The notes: generated by a model from the letters alone, not told the origin. DNA of 64,000 nucleotides from Tistrella mobilis KA081020-065 (GCF_000264455.2 NC_017956.1:2525501-2589500); one strand, 5' to 3'. Positions 17,305-26,634 are shown, numbered from the stretch's first letter. Program-made: numbers and translations.

Positions 17305-19463
17305 CAGAAGCGATAGGTCAGGCCGACATAGGCCGCCCGCCCCGCCTGGCTGTTGCCGGTGCCGCCGCCATTCGACGACACCGGATCGCCCAGCGAGGGC
17401 ACGGTGTCGGTGGCGATGAACAGCGGATGATCATTGACGTCGAACAGGTTGTCGACGCCGGCGAACAGCGTCAGTTTCTCGGTCACGAACCAGTCGCCGC
17501 GCAGGTTCATCAGCCAGCTCGATCCCTTGCGATGGACATAGCGGCTGTCGGGCTCCGCCCCTGCCACCAGACTTTCTTCGGTATCGTAATAGAGCGGGCC
17601 GCGGAACACAGCCGTGGTGGTCAGGCTCCACACCCCGGGCTGGCCGGTGGTGATGCCGAGCGCCGCCTGGGTTTCGTGCATGCGCTGCAGCTTGTCGGTA
17701 TAGGGGCCGGAGAGGGCCGCATCGGCCCCCTTGTCGCGCATCTCGAAATTCCACACGCCCGAACCGCGCGCGATCAGCGTCCAGCCGTCCCAGCCCAGGC
17801 GGCGGGCGATGTCATAGGCCGCCTGCAGCTCCAGCCCGCGGATCACCGCATCGCCCACGGAATTGGCATAGGTCCGCTCATCCGGCCCGGTGGTGACGGT
17901 GGTGATCCGGTCGGTGATGGTGTTCTGGAACAGCGCCAGATCCAGGAACAGCGGCCCATCGGCATGGGCGGCGCCGATTTCGTATTGCAGGCTGCGTTCG
18001 GGATCGAGGTTCGGGTTGCCGAAGGTGCGGCCGCCGCCGACGGCGGTGAAGTCTGCCGCAAGCTCGGTGCCGGTCGGCGCGCGGAAGCCGGTGGCGACGC
18101 CGGCCCTGAGGGTCACCGTCGGCCAGGCCGCCCAGGCGGCGCCGACACTCCAGGTGACATCGTCCCAGCTTTCAGTGCGTTCCACCAGCAGCGGCTGGTT
18201 GGGGGTGGCCCTGGTCGAAACCCGGCCATAGGTCCAGCGGGCGCCGGCGCGCAGGGTCAGCGCGTCGTCGAAGGCCCGGTGCACGCCCTCGCCATAGACG
18301 CCGAAATCCTCGGTATCCTGGTTGATGTCATAGGGTGGCACCTGAGAGGTGGCCCCGCCCGAGACCGACTGGCGGAAGCGGTCGCTGCGCAGTTTCGCGG
18401 TCTCGGCATCGATCCCAAACAACAGGTCGGTATCGTCCCCCACCGCCAGCCGCGGCGCCAGCTTCAGACCCAGAACGTCGAGCTGGCGGCGGTTGTCATC
18501 AACCGAAAAACCGGCCGTCCCGTTCCGCTGCCGCTCCGATCCCCAATGAAAGCTGTCGACGTCACGCACGGCATAGGCCTGGGCCGAAAGCCCGAGCCCG
18601 CCACCGAATGTCGTGTCCCAGGCAAGATCGAGCGAGGCGTTGCGCCGGTCGTCAACATTGTCCACATCCCACTGCGAGCCGCGGAAGCCGGCGTCGTAGA
18701 CACCGTCGGTGCGGAGCGTCAGGTCGATGCGCCCGACCGTCTCGTTCTCGAAGCCAAGCGCCGCAAGCCCGCCGCCGCGTTTCCAGGCCGTGTTGACGAG
18801 TTGCCCCTCGGGGGTGTGGTAATCATCGGAAACGCCGCCGCCGATGCCGACGTAGTGGTCGAAACCGGCCGTGCTGCCCGCATTGGCGGCATGGCCGCGG
18901 GCAAGGCCGAAGGATCCGGCACGGGCGGTGATTTCGCTGCCCGGATCCTCGGTGGCACCGCTGCGGGTGACCAGATTGACCACGCCGCCGATCGCCTGGG
19001 CGCCATAGATCACCGAGGCCGGGCCCCGGATGATCTCGATCCGGTCCAGATCGTCGGGTGAGAGCTTGGAGAGATTGGCGGTGCCGGCGCGGCGGCCGTT
19101 CATCAGCACCGTCACCTGGCTGCGCCAGTCGCGGCCCTGGCCGTCGGTCGCGCCGCCGCGGATGTTGAACGAGGTCTGGCCCGGGCTCCAGTCGCTGAAG
19201 AAGCCGACCGCGTTTTCGGCCAGCAGATCGGTCACCGACCGGGCGGACGACCGGCGGATGGTGGCGGTGTCGATCACCTGCACGGTGCCGGCGGCACGGG
19301 CGCGGGGCTCGTCGCGCCCCTGGGCGGTGATCAGCATCCGGTCGAGTTCGGTGGCATCCTCGGCCCGGGCCGCCTTGGGGTCGGCGATATCGGGAAGAAG
19401 GGCAACGGAGCACGAGAGGGCCAGCACGCCGAAGGCGGGCCGGCGCAGAAGGGAGAAGCGCAT
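17304..19463 (-). CDS. btuB: TonB-dependent outer-membrane receptor, probably for cobalamin (BtuB-like)
   Basis: 719 aa. Signal peptide, TonB-box-like ELDRMLITAQ, plug domain with SVTDLLAENAVGFFSDW, RGGATDGQGRDWRSQVTVLMNG and DRIEIIRGPASVIYGAQAIGGVVN, then a 22-strand barrel ending in aromatic YVGLTYRF. Imports substrate across the outer membrane using TonB energy. Second gene after the riboswitch, so B12 is the likely ligand. Confidence 0.9.
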   Translation of the reverse strand: MRFSLLRRPAFGVLALSCSVALLPDIADPKAARAEDATELDRMLITAQGRDEPRARAAGTVQVIDTATIRRSSARSVTDLLAENAVGFFSDWSPGQTSFNIRGGATDGQGRDWRSQVTVLMNGRRAGTANLSKLSPDDLDRIEIIRGPASVIYGAQAIGGVVNLVTRSGATEDPGSEITARAGSFGLARGHAANAGSTAGFDHYVGIGGGVSDDYHTPEGQLVNTAWKRGGGLAALGFENETVGRIDLTLRTDGVYDAGFRGSQWDVDNVDDRRNASLDLAWDTTFGGGLGLSAQAYAVRDVDSFHWGSERQRNGTAGFSVDDNRRQLDVLGLKLAPRLAVGDDTDLLFGIDAETAKLRSDRFRQSVSGGATSQVPPYDINQDTEDFGVYGEGVHRAFDDALTLRAGARWTYGRVSTRATPNQPLLVERTESWDDVTWSVGAAWAAWPTVTLRAGVATGFRAPTGTELAADFTAVGGGRTFGNPNLDPERSLQYEIGAAHADGPLFLDLALFQNTITDRITTVTTGPDERTYANSVGDAVIRGLELQAAYDIARRLGWDGWTLIARGSGVWNFEMRDKGADAALSGPYTDKLQRMHETQAALGITTGQPGVWSLTTTAVFRGPLYYDTEESLVAGAEPDSRYVHRKGSSWLMNLRGDWFVTEKLTLFAGVDNLFDVNDHPLFIATDTVPSLGDPVSSNGGGTGNSQAGRAAYVGLTYRF

Positions 19464-19510
19464 GGGCTGATGATCCGGATTGGAGGTCTTGTGATTGGCC
19501 GCGTCGTCGG

Positions 19511-20317
19511 TCAGTCGTGCCAGACGAAAACGGCGGAGAGTTTGGGCGCGCGGGCGATGACGCCTTCCTCTGCCGGCATGAGGGCGAGATCGAGATGGCG
19601 GTCCAGCCGCCGTTCCAGGTCGTCGACCACATGACCGCGGCGGTGGAGATGATCGAGCATATGGGCGCGGGCCGCGGCGCGATCGGGAAAGAGGGCCTGG
19701 AACGTCCAGGGCACCAGATGCACCATGTCGGGTGCCAGATCGCTTCCAAGTTCATCGAGCGCCAGCCGGTCGCCCGGGGTGATGTCCTCACCATGAAGAT
19801 GGGTCGGTAGGAAACCCGCCAGACACCAGCTCCGCGGCCCCGCCTGGGCCGGCACGATCCAGGCGAGCCTGCGGCCGAGCGGCCGGGTCCGGGCATGCAG
19901 GGCGCGAGCCGCACCGATCGGCCCCGGAATATTGGCGCAGAGCACCAGATCGGCAGGGGCTGCCGGATCGAAGGGGGTGAGATCCTGCCAGACGCCGTCG
20001 CGGATATCGATCGAGAGGTCGGGGCGCGCCTCTGCGACCCCGGCGAGCCGGCCGCGCATATGGGCATTGGGCTCGATCGCACACCATCGCCCGCCGCGGG
20101 CGATGACCGCCTGGCCGAGCAGACCGGAGCCGGCACCGATATCGATCAGGCTGCGCGGGCGCCCGCCATAAAGGCCGCGCAGCGCATCACCCAGATTGCG
20201 GGCATAGTCCGATCGGGCAAGCTGATCGGCGAAGAAGGCGGCATCGGCATCGGCCCACGGGGCCGGTGACGGGAGCGGGGGCGGACCGGCGGCAGCAGCT
20301 CCGGGCGTGGCGGACAT
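19511..20317 (-). CDS. Class I SAM-dependent methyltransferase, first gene of the B12 operon
   Basis: 268 aa from the ATG at 20317, after AGGTGAGG. SAM-binding motif I is SLIDIGAGSGLLGQAVIARGG with a following acidic CAIEPN; a later DLVLCANIPGPIG fits motif IV. The C-terminal half (LDELGSDLAPDMVHLVPWTFQALFP) is not a family I can name. It lies directly under the cobalamin riboswitch and 47 bp ahead of btuB. It may act on a corrinoid, on B12 uptake, or be a methionine/SAM-linked enzyme; the substrate is unknown. Confidence 0.8.
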   Translation of the reverse strand: MSATPGAAAAGPPPLPSPAPWADADAAFFADQLARSDYARNLGDALRGLYGGRPRSLIDIGAGSGLLGQAVIARGGRWCAIEPNAHMRGRLAGVAEARPDLSIDIRDGVWQDLTPFDPAAPADLVLCANIPGPIGAARALHARTRPLGRRLAWIVPAQAGPRSWCLAGFLPTHLHGEDITPGDRLALDELGSDLAPDMVHLVPWTFQALFPDRAAARAHMLDHLHRRGHVVDDLERRLDRHLDLALMPAEEGVIARAPKLSAVFVWHD

Positions 20318-20430
20318 CTTGGGCCTCACCTGCGTGGCACGTCACCGCAGGCCGGACCCGAAGCGGCTGGACGCCGTTCCGGATCGCCATCGATACACCC
20401 CGACCGATGGGCACGCGCGTGACCACGAAT

Positions 20431-20614
20431 GACGGCAGGTCTCCTGGCTCACGGGTCATCGCCGGTCCGTCGCCTTCCCGGCAGTCCCGGTACCGGGGCC
20501 ACCAGTGGCGTCGCTGACGGCCGGCTCGCCGTCTACAGTTGCGGGGGCAGCCGGGGCATGATGCGGATCACCGCCTGTACCCCGTTCCCTTTTGATCCCC
20601 AACGGGGAACCGTC
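20431..20614 (-). ncRNA. Cobalamin (B12) riboswitch
   Basis: Reading the minus strand, the RNA has GGGAACGGGGT, the core CCCCGCAACTGTAGACGG, GACGCCACTGG, CTGCCGGGAAGGCG, and the B12-box AGCCAGGAGACCTGCC at its 3' end (~20452-20435). The ends GACGG/CCGTC (20614-20610 and 20435-20431) form P1. All are standard elements of the class I cobalamin riboswitch. It lies ~110 nt upstream of the methyltransferase and should switch off the whole B12 uptake operon when adenosylcobalamin is plentiful. Confidence 0.95.
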
Positions 20615-20679
20615 GCGGGCGACAGTAGTGGAGCTGCCCGTCACCGGTCAAGCAGCCCCGTCGCCCTGATATTGATACG

Positions 20680-20708
20680 ATATAACATAACATTATTGAA
20701 TGACGCAA
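20680..20708 (-). promoter_or_regulatory. Predicted promoter of the B12 operon
   Basis: On the minus strand TTGCGT (20708-20703), a 17-bp AT-rich spacer and TTATAT (20685-20680) precede the riboswitch. The start would be near 20672, about 60 nt before the aptamer. Confidence 0.6.
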
Positions 20709-20739
20709 TGCCCCGACGCCGGCACCGCCGGGACATTGT

Positions 20740-22311
20740 TCAGATGAAGAGATCGTCGGCCCCCGCAAAGCGTACGCCCGCCGCCGTCATCTCGGCGCGT
20801 GCGCGGCCAAGCGAACCGCCGGTGTCGATGGCGCGGCAGGCATCTTCCACCAGCACCACCTCGAAACCGGCGGCGCGGGCGTCGAGCGCCGTCCAGGCCA
20901 CGCAGAAATCGGTGGCGAGGCCGCAGACGAAGACGCGTTTGACGCTGCGCGACCGCAGATAGCCGTCAAGCCCGGTGGCGCTGCGCCGGTCGGCAGCGAG
21001 GAAGGCCGAATAGCTGTCGACCGCGGCATCGTCGCCCTTGCGGACGATCAGCCGGGCATGGGGCAGATCCAGATCGTCATGGAGTGCCGCGCCCCGGGTG
21101 CCCTGCACGCAATGGTCGGGCCAGAGCACCTGGCTGCCATAGGCGAGCTCCGTGGTCTCGAACGGCGCCTTGCCGGCATGGCTGGAGGCGAAGGAGGCAT
21201 GGCCGGCCGGGTGCCAGTCCTGGGTCAGCACCACCTCGGTGAACAGCCGTCCGATCCGGTTGACCACCGGCACGATCTCGTCACCGCCGGCGACCGCCAG
21301 CGCGCCGCCGGGCATGAAATCATACTGTGGATCAACCACGATCAGTGCATCACCGGCGCCGGGGCGCAGGCGCAGGGCCTCGGCGCGCGCCTCGGCTTCG
21401 GCATGACGACGGCGTGAGCGCCGGGGTCTTGCTGCCTCTGCGGGAGACGCCGCAGAATCGGTCTCGTCCAGCGCCTCGCGGCGGCGGCGATAGGACGGGA
21501 AGGCGGCAAGTTCCTCGTCGCGTGCGCCACGGATCATCAGCCCGTGCAGGAAGCCGCGCAGCGAGCGGACCTCCTGCCCGGTCAGATCCGCGCGCAGGAA
21601 CATGGCCTGCAGATTGCGCAGCATGGTCGGCCGCATCTGCCGGTTGCGCACCACCCCCGACCAGTCGAGTGCCTGGCCCAGATGCTCCAGGAAGGCATCG
21701 ATCTCCTGCTTGCTCGCCCGGCCATAGCGGCCGAGATCGAGTTGCACCGGCACGGTCTCGTCGCGCGCGGTGAACCATTCATAGGAGACCAGCGCCACCG
21801 CCTGGGCAAGATTGAGCGAGGCGAAGGCAGGGTTGAGCGGCACGGTCAGAATCAGATCGGCGAGCGCCACATCGTCATTCTCAAGCCCCGTCCGCTCGGG
21901 CCCGAACAGGATTCCGACCCGGCCGCCGGCCTCGACATGACCGCGCATGCGCGCCGCAGCCGCGCCGGGCGTCGCCACCGGCTTCACCATGTCACGCGGC
22001 CGCGCGGTGGAGGCCACCACGAAATCCAGATCGGCGACCGCATCCGCCACCGTCGCATAGACCCGGGCAGTGTCGAGCACCGCATCGGCACCCGAGGCCA
22101 GCACCCGCGCGCGTTCGCTCGGCCACTCGCAGCGCGGTGCCACCAGACGCATGTCGGTCAGGCCGAAATTCAGCATCGACCGTGCGGCCGAGCCGATATT
22201 GTCGGCAATCTGGGTGTTCACCAGGATGATGGCGGCCTGGTTGCCGACGGCACCTTCAATGCCACGGGTGGCGGCCGCTTTGGGCGGCCGCTGCTCGGAC
22301 TGATCGGTCAT
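20740..22311 (-). CDS. Fusion of TrmJ-type tRNA 2'-O-methyltransferase and nicotinamidase PncA
   Basis: One uninterrupted 523-aa ORF with two complete, unrelated domains. Residues ~24-275 are a SPOUT methyltransferase of the TrmJ class (tRNA Cm32/Um32): ILVNTQIADNIGSAARSMLN, ILFGPERTGLENDDVALAD, PAFASLNLAQAVALVSYEW, plus the C-terminal helical domain. Residues 276-317 are an Arg/Ala/Glu-rich linker. Residues ~318-523 are a nicotinamidase with catalytic Asp327, Lys425 and Cys470 and metal ligands Asp365, His367, His371. The pncA part has no start codon at its natural N-terminus, so it cannot simply be an adjacent gene. Product would link tRNA modification and NAD salvage in one polypeptide. 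Confidence 0.88.
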   Translation of the reverse strand: MTDQSEQRPPKAAATRGIEGAVGNQAAIILVNTQIADNIGSAARSMLNFGLTDMRLVAPRCEWPSERARVLASGADAVLDTARVYATVADAVADLDFVVASTARPRDMVKPVATPGAAAARMRGHVEAGGRVGILFGPERTGLENDDVALADLILTVPLNPAFASLNLAQAVALVSYEWFTARDETVPVQLDLGRYGRASKQEIDAFLEHLGQALDWSGVVRNRQMRPTMLRNLQAMFLRADLTGQEVRSLRGFLHGLMIRGARDEELAAFPSYRRRREALDETDSAASPAEAARPRRSRRRHAEAEARAEALRLRPGAGDALIVVDPQYDFMPGGALAVAGGDEIVPVVNRIGRLFTEVVLTQDWHPAGHASFASSHAGKAPFETTELAYGSQVLWPDHCVQGTRGAALHDDLDLPHARLIVRKGDDAAVDSYSAFLAADRRSATGLDGYLRSRSVKRVFVCGLATDFCVAWTALDARAAGFEVVLVEDACRAIDTGGSLGRARAEMTAAGVRFAGADDLFI

Positions 22312-22364
22312 GCGCTCATATATCTTGTTGCTGCGAAGGTGGCCGGCCGCCGGACGACGTATCC

Positions 22365-24002
22365 TCAGGCGACACTGTTGGCCGCCGCGACCTCTGCCGC
22401 CGCCTGCACCGACACGCCGGCACGGTACAGCCGCCAGGTGATGCCGTCGGCCAGCGCCTCGTAAGAGGCATTGACGACGTTAGCCGAGACGCCAACCGTC
22501 GACCAGTGGTCGCCGGCGGTATCGGCGCTTTCGATCACCACCCGGGTCACCGCATCGGTGCCGGTGCCATCCGGGGCCGACATGATGCGGACCTTATAAT
22601 CGACCAGCCGCATGTCGCGCACCGGCTGATAGGTCTGGGCGATCGCCCGGCGGAGCGCGGTGTCGAGCGCGTTGACCGGGCCGTTGCCCTCTGCCACCGC
22701 CATCACCGGCACCCCGCCCACCGAGATCTTGATCGTCGCTTCCGACAGGGTCACCAACTCGCCACGGGCATTGTAGCGACGCTCGTCGATCACCCGGAAG
22801 GACAGCAGGCGGAAATATTCCGGCACCTCGCCCAGGGCGCGACGCGCGAGCAGTTCCAGGCTGGCCTCGGCGCCGTCATAGGCATAGCCCATATGCTCGT
22901 TGGCCTTCACCTGCTCCAGCAGGGTGGGCAGGCGCGGATCCGACGGGTCGACCTCGATACCGATCTCGGCGAGCCGCGCCAGCAGATTGGCCCGGCCGGC
23001 CTGGTCCGAGACCAGGACATGGCGCTGATTGCCGACCTGTTCCGGGCGGATATGCTCATAGGCGCGCGGATCCTTGAGCACCGCGCTCGCATGCAGCCCG
23101 CCCTTATGGGCAAAGGCGGCGGCACCGACATAGGGCGCATGGATGTTCGGCGCGCGGTTCATCCGCTCGTCGAAGGCGCGGCTGACGCTGGTCAGATGGG
23201 CGAGCCCGGCCTCGTCGACACCGGTCGTGTAGCCCATCTTCAGCATCAGGGTCGGCAGCAGGGTCACCAGATTGGCATTGCCGCAGCGCTCCCCCAGACC
23301 GTTCAGCGTGCCCTGGATCTGGCGCACCCCGGCACGGACCGCCGCCAGGCTGTTGGCGACCGCATTGCCGGTATCGTCATGGCAATGGATGCCCAGCCGG
23401 TCGCCGGGCACGATCGTCGCCACATGGGAGACGATTTCCTCGATCTCATGCGGCAGCGTACCACCATTGGTGTCGCAGAGCACCACCCAGCGGGCACCGG
23501 CCTGATACGCCGCCTTGACGCAGGCCAGCGCATAATCGGGATTGGCCTTGTAGCCGTCGAAGAAATGCTCGGCATCGAACATCGCCTCGGCCTTGACCCG
23601 TGCGGCATGGCCGATGCTGTCGGACACCATGCGCAGGTTTTCGTCGAGATCGACGCCCAGCGCTACGGTCGCCTGGAAATCCCAGCTCTTGCCCACCAGA
23701 CACACCGCCTGGACCGGCGCGTTCAGCACCGCAGACAATCCGGGATCGTTCTCGGCCGAACGCCCCGACCGCCGGGTCATGCCGAAGGCCGAGATCCGCG
23801 CCCGCTGCATCCGCGGCAGATCGCCGAAGAAGGCGTCGTCGGTCTGGTTGGCCCCGGGCCAGCCGCCTTCAATATAGTCGATGCCCAGCCGGTCCAGTTC
23901 ACGCGCAATCGCGGCCTTGTCGGCCGCCGTGAAATCAACGCCACGGGTCTGCGCGCCATCGCGCAGCGTGCTGTCGTAGAGATAGATGCGCTCACCGGAC
24001 AT
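22365..24002 (-). CDS. cimA: (R)-citramalate synthase
   Basis: 545 aa from the ATG at 24002 (MSGERIYLYDSTLRDGAQTR) after a GGAGAA site; an in-frame upstream start exists but is less likely. HMGL-type catalytic barrel with STLRDGAQTRGVDF, EGGWPGANQ, LCDTNGGTLPHEI and GIHCHDDTGNAVANSLAA, then LNGLGERCGNANL and a C-terminal LeuA-type regulatory dimer domain. It condenses pyruvate with acetyl-CoA to citramalate for isoleucine synthesis; the long form with the leading SGERIYLYDST motif is the CimA rather than LeuA type. Confidence 0.9.
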   Translation of the reverse strand: MSGERIYLYDSTLRDGAQTRGVDFTAADKAAIARELDRLGIDYIEGGWPGANQTDDAFFGDLPRMQRARISAFGMTRRSGRSAENDPGLSAVLNAPVQAVCLVGKSWDFQATVALGVDLDENLRMVSDSIGHAARVKAEAMFDAEHFFDGYKANPDYALACVKAAYQAGARWVVLCDTNGGTLPHEIEEIVSHVATIVPGDRLGIHCHDDTGNAVANSLAAVRAGVRQIQGTLNGLGERCGNANLVTLLPTLMLKMGYTTGVDEAGLAHLTSVSRAFDERMNRAPNIHAPYVGAAAFAHKGGLHASAVLKDPRAYEHIRPEQVGNQRHVLVSDQAGRANLLARLAEIGIEVDPSDPRLPTLLEQVKANEHMGYAYDGAEASLELLARRALGEVPEYFRLLSFRVIDERRYNARGELVTLSEATIKISVGGVPVMAVAEGNGPVNALDTALRRAIAQTYQPVRDMRLVDYKVRIMSAPDGTGTDAVTRVVIESADTAGDHWSTVGVSANVVNASYEALADGITWRLYRAGVSVQAAAEVAAANSVA

Positions 24003-24022
24003 GGGGATCGTATTCTCCGTCG

Positions 24023-24065
24023 ATCGGCTGTTCCGGGACATGTTTAGCACCCGGAACCGGCCGAT
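24023..24065 (-). promoter_or_regulatory. Leader hairpin upstream of cimA
   Basis: ATCGGCTGTTCCGGG (24023-24037) can pair with CCCGGAACCGGCCGAT (24050-24065), with one mismatch/bulge and a 12-base loop, in the 5' leader just before the cimA ribosome-binding site. There is no T-tract, so it is not an obvious terminator. It could affect translation or RNA stability. Confidence 0.45.
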
Positions 24066-24109
24066 GCGAAACGTAAATACGCAGGCCTTGTCTGCGCAGC
24101 CTGTCGCGG

Positions 24110-25288
24110 TCAGGCTTTGAACAGATCCGTCGCGGCAACAACATTCCGCGAATTGGGAAAGGCGGTCTCCTCAATGTCCTTGGCGGGCGTCTGCAGAAAA
24201 TCCGCCAGGACACCCTTGATCAGAGATCGCACATCCGTAACCGGCATCAAGTCACGATTCTGATAAAGTGCGCGTTCTGCAAGCCCGGGCCATTCACCAT
24301 AGACCTGCCCACCATTTACGCGCCCGCCGGCAAGAAACGCGAAGCCTCCGGTCCCGTGATCAGTGCCGCCACTTCCATTCACGCGCACTGTGCGCCCAAA
24401 CTCAGAGATACCCAACACGACAGTCTGCCTCCAGGCAGATGCTCCCAATGTTTCGCGCAACTGCTTCAAGCCGTTGGCAAAAACATTGGCGGCTGTAAAC
24501 ATGCGGCCGTCCACCGTGCCCTGACTGCTATGTGTATCCCAGCCACCAGCATTAACAATAGCAATACTCGCCCCATCGCGGCGAGCAAGTATCTCGGCGA
24601 CTGAGTTAAAGGCCCGGATCAGCGGATGTCCATATACCTGAACAGAACCAATGCGACCTGCTTCTCGTATCTCGTCCCCAAAAGAGGCAAATGCCGGGTC
24701 ATTCTCATAGATCTTGGCCAAACGTTCCACAACGTCCAAGCCAGGAACTTTGACATCAGGCGGCGGGAGATTGACGATGCGGGGCGCACCAAGGAGGACA
24801 GTAGGGATACCACCGCTCACGGTAGCAGCCGTCAGCTCCTCCCCATGCGCTTTCATGATCCGGCCGAGCCAGCCACTGCTGACTTTTGTCGGATCATCCA
24901 GACCGCTCTCCAATATAGACTGCCCATCAAAGTGCGACCGGTCCCGGTATTGTGAAGATACAGCCGGCACCAACAGGAGATCGCCATCCTTGTACCAAGA
25001 ATGGATCGGCTCGAGAGCCGGGGTCAGCCCATAAAAATCATCCAAAGACAACAACCGGTCGCGCGGAAAGGCGAGCGTGGTTCTCATGTCAGTGTAAGCA
25101 GGATCACCTACAGGGGCCAGCAAACCAAGCGCATCCACGGCACCACGCATGATCACGACGACAAGACGCCGACGCTCTCCCGCAGCCTCCGCAGAAGCGT
25201 GTCTGTTCCAAAAACCAATCCGGAAGCTCGCACTAGCACCAGCGAAAGCCAGGGTCCGCTTGATGAACAACCGCCGAGACAGTGTCAT
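24110..25288 (-). CDS. DUF1501-family exported protein with Tat signal
   Basis: 392 aa from the ATG at 25288 after GAGGGA; an in-frame GTG lies four codons upstream. Twin-arginine signal SRRLFIKRTLAFAGASASF, then LVVVIMRGAVDALGLLAPVGDP, DRSHFDGQSILESG, NAGGWDTHSSQG and LGISEFGRTVRVNGSGGTDHGTGG, all typical of DUF1501 (alkaline-phosphatase-like fold, function unknown). It starts 13 bp after the DUF1800 gene, its usual partner. Codon use is much richer in A/T than the neighbours, suggesting transfer. Confidence 0.88.
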   Translation of the reverse strand: MTLSRRLFIKRTLAFAGASASFRIGFWNRHASAEAAGERRRLVVVIMRGAVDALGLLAPVGDPAYTDMRTTLAFPRDRLLSLDDFYGLTPALEPIHSWYKDGDLLLVPAVSSQYRDRSHFDGQSILESGLDDPTKVSSGWLGRIMKAHGEELTAATVSGGIPTVLLGAPRIVNLPPPDVKVPGLDVVERLAKIYENDPAFASFGDEIREAGRIGSVQVYGHPLIRAFNSVAEILARRDGASIAIVNAGGWDTHSSQGTVDGRMFTAANVFANGLKQLRETLGASAWRQTVVLGISEFGRTVRVNGSGGTDHGTGGFAFLAGGRVNGGQVYGEWPGLAERALYQNRDLMPVTDVRSLIKGVLADFLQTPAKDIEETAFPNSRNVVAATDLFKA

Positions 25289-25301
25289 GCATTCCCTCAC
25301 A

Positions 25302-26634
25302 TCAGCGCAGACAGAAATGTGGTGACGCAGCGATCAGGCCATACGCATCCTTCAGTGTGGGCGCTCCTCGGATGGTTGCAAGGACGTCAATCGAAGCGTT
25401 GCGGAAGTATATGCTGAGTGCGGTATCAAGATCATCACGACAGTTCAAGGCTTCATACATGCGTGCGGCCAGTCCCGCGCGTAGCACCATATTGCCCGGC
25501 GAAAACCAGACATCACGATCGTCGGGCCAGCCTTTCGGTGACCTCGCTGCATGAACGCCGTGCCCGAGTGCCTGAGATGCGGACCGGACTTCCACAGCCG
25601 CTTCGCGTGTCGACAATCCGAACAGATTCAAGAATGCGATGCCCCAGTCTTCCGGCAGCAGAACCTTCTGCCCCTGGGGCTGCCAACTTGATGGATGATC
25701 AAGTAGAACATCCATCATCGCATCGATGCGCCCATCCCTGGCGAGATAGACCGCCGTCATCTCCTGCACAACATCGTCCGGCGGCTGATCAGAAATAAAA
25801 TATTTCGCCAGCTTTCGCGAAATAAATCGAGCGGTAGAAGGATGCCCCGCGAGAAAATCGAGAAGATCATCCATCTCCTTCTGCCCATTTTCTTGAAATT
25901 CCCGCGCCAATATGATCTTGGTTCCCGGCTCATGGCGACTGTCCAAGAACATCATGTCCAGAGGGCGATTCCGATCATAGTATTTTATGTACCATCCGGT
26001 CAGCATCTGAGCTGCGGCAGCAACGTCTGACTGCTTATATCCGCCAGACACGCCCAGTGTATGCAGCTCCAGGAGTTCTCGCCCCAAGTTTTCGTTGATT
26101 CCCAGCCCATTTTTCTGCCCCATTTGAGAATTCGGACCTATGGAGCTGTTATTATTCAAATAGATATGCATCAAGGGGTGGTGCATGACTGCACCCAAGA
26201 GGGTCCGGAAGGGCCCGGTCACATGTGGGCGTATGGCCTCGTTCTCGTATAGATCGGTCAGACCGAGGAGAGATGGCTGCGTTTGAGAAACTGTAAAATG
26301 CTCAAAAAAAGAAATGGACAAGCCGCTCTCTCAGTGGCGTCTCAGTCTGGAGAGCGGTCATAATGCGGGCATCCCGTATCCTGTCGGAATACTGGACAAA
26401 TGTCTGGTATGAGTCTCTCTCTGGGGCCATACGTTTTTCTTCCGGGGTCGGAAAGCGTATGGCCCAGCGTGCCTTAAGATCAGGTATGAGTGTAACCGGA
26501 GGACGTGGCTGCATATCCGACGACAATTGCCTGCGAAGCCACGCCCTGGGCGCTTCCCCGACCTGCTCTGGCAGATCAGGACGGTATCCCATCCCGAAAC
26601 GGGTCATGGCAAGATATGCATCATCTGAGATCAT
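25302..26634 (-). pseudogene. DUF1800-family protein split by a frameshift at a T7 run
   Basis: Two overlapping frames together make one DUF1800 protein. The first (start ATG 26634, FGMGYRPDLPEQ... RIMTALQTETPLRERLVHFFF) hits a TGA after TTT TTT. The second continues FEHFTVSQTQPSLLGLTD... with ENLGRELLELHTLGVSGGYKQ and ARFISRKLAKYF. Family proteins read LV-F--NHFTVS without a break, so skipping one T of the seven (about 26305-26311) restores the protein. It may be a mutation, a sequencing error, or a +1 recoding/slippage site (UUU UGA). Same AT-rich composition as DUF1501, which it precedes in one operon. Confidence 0.8.
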
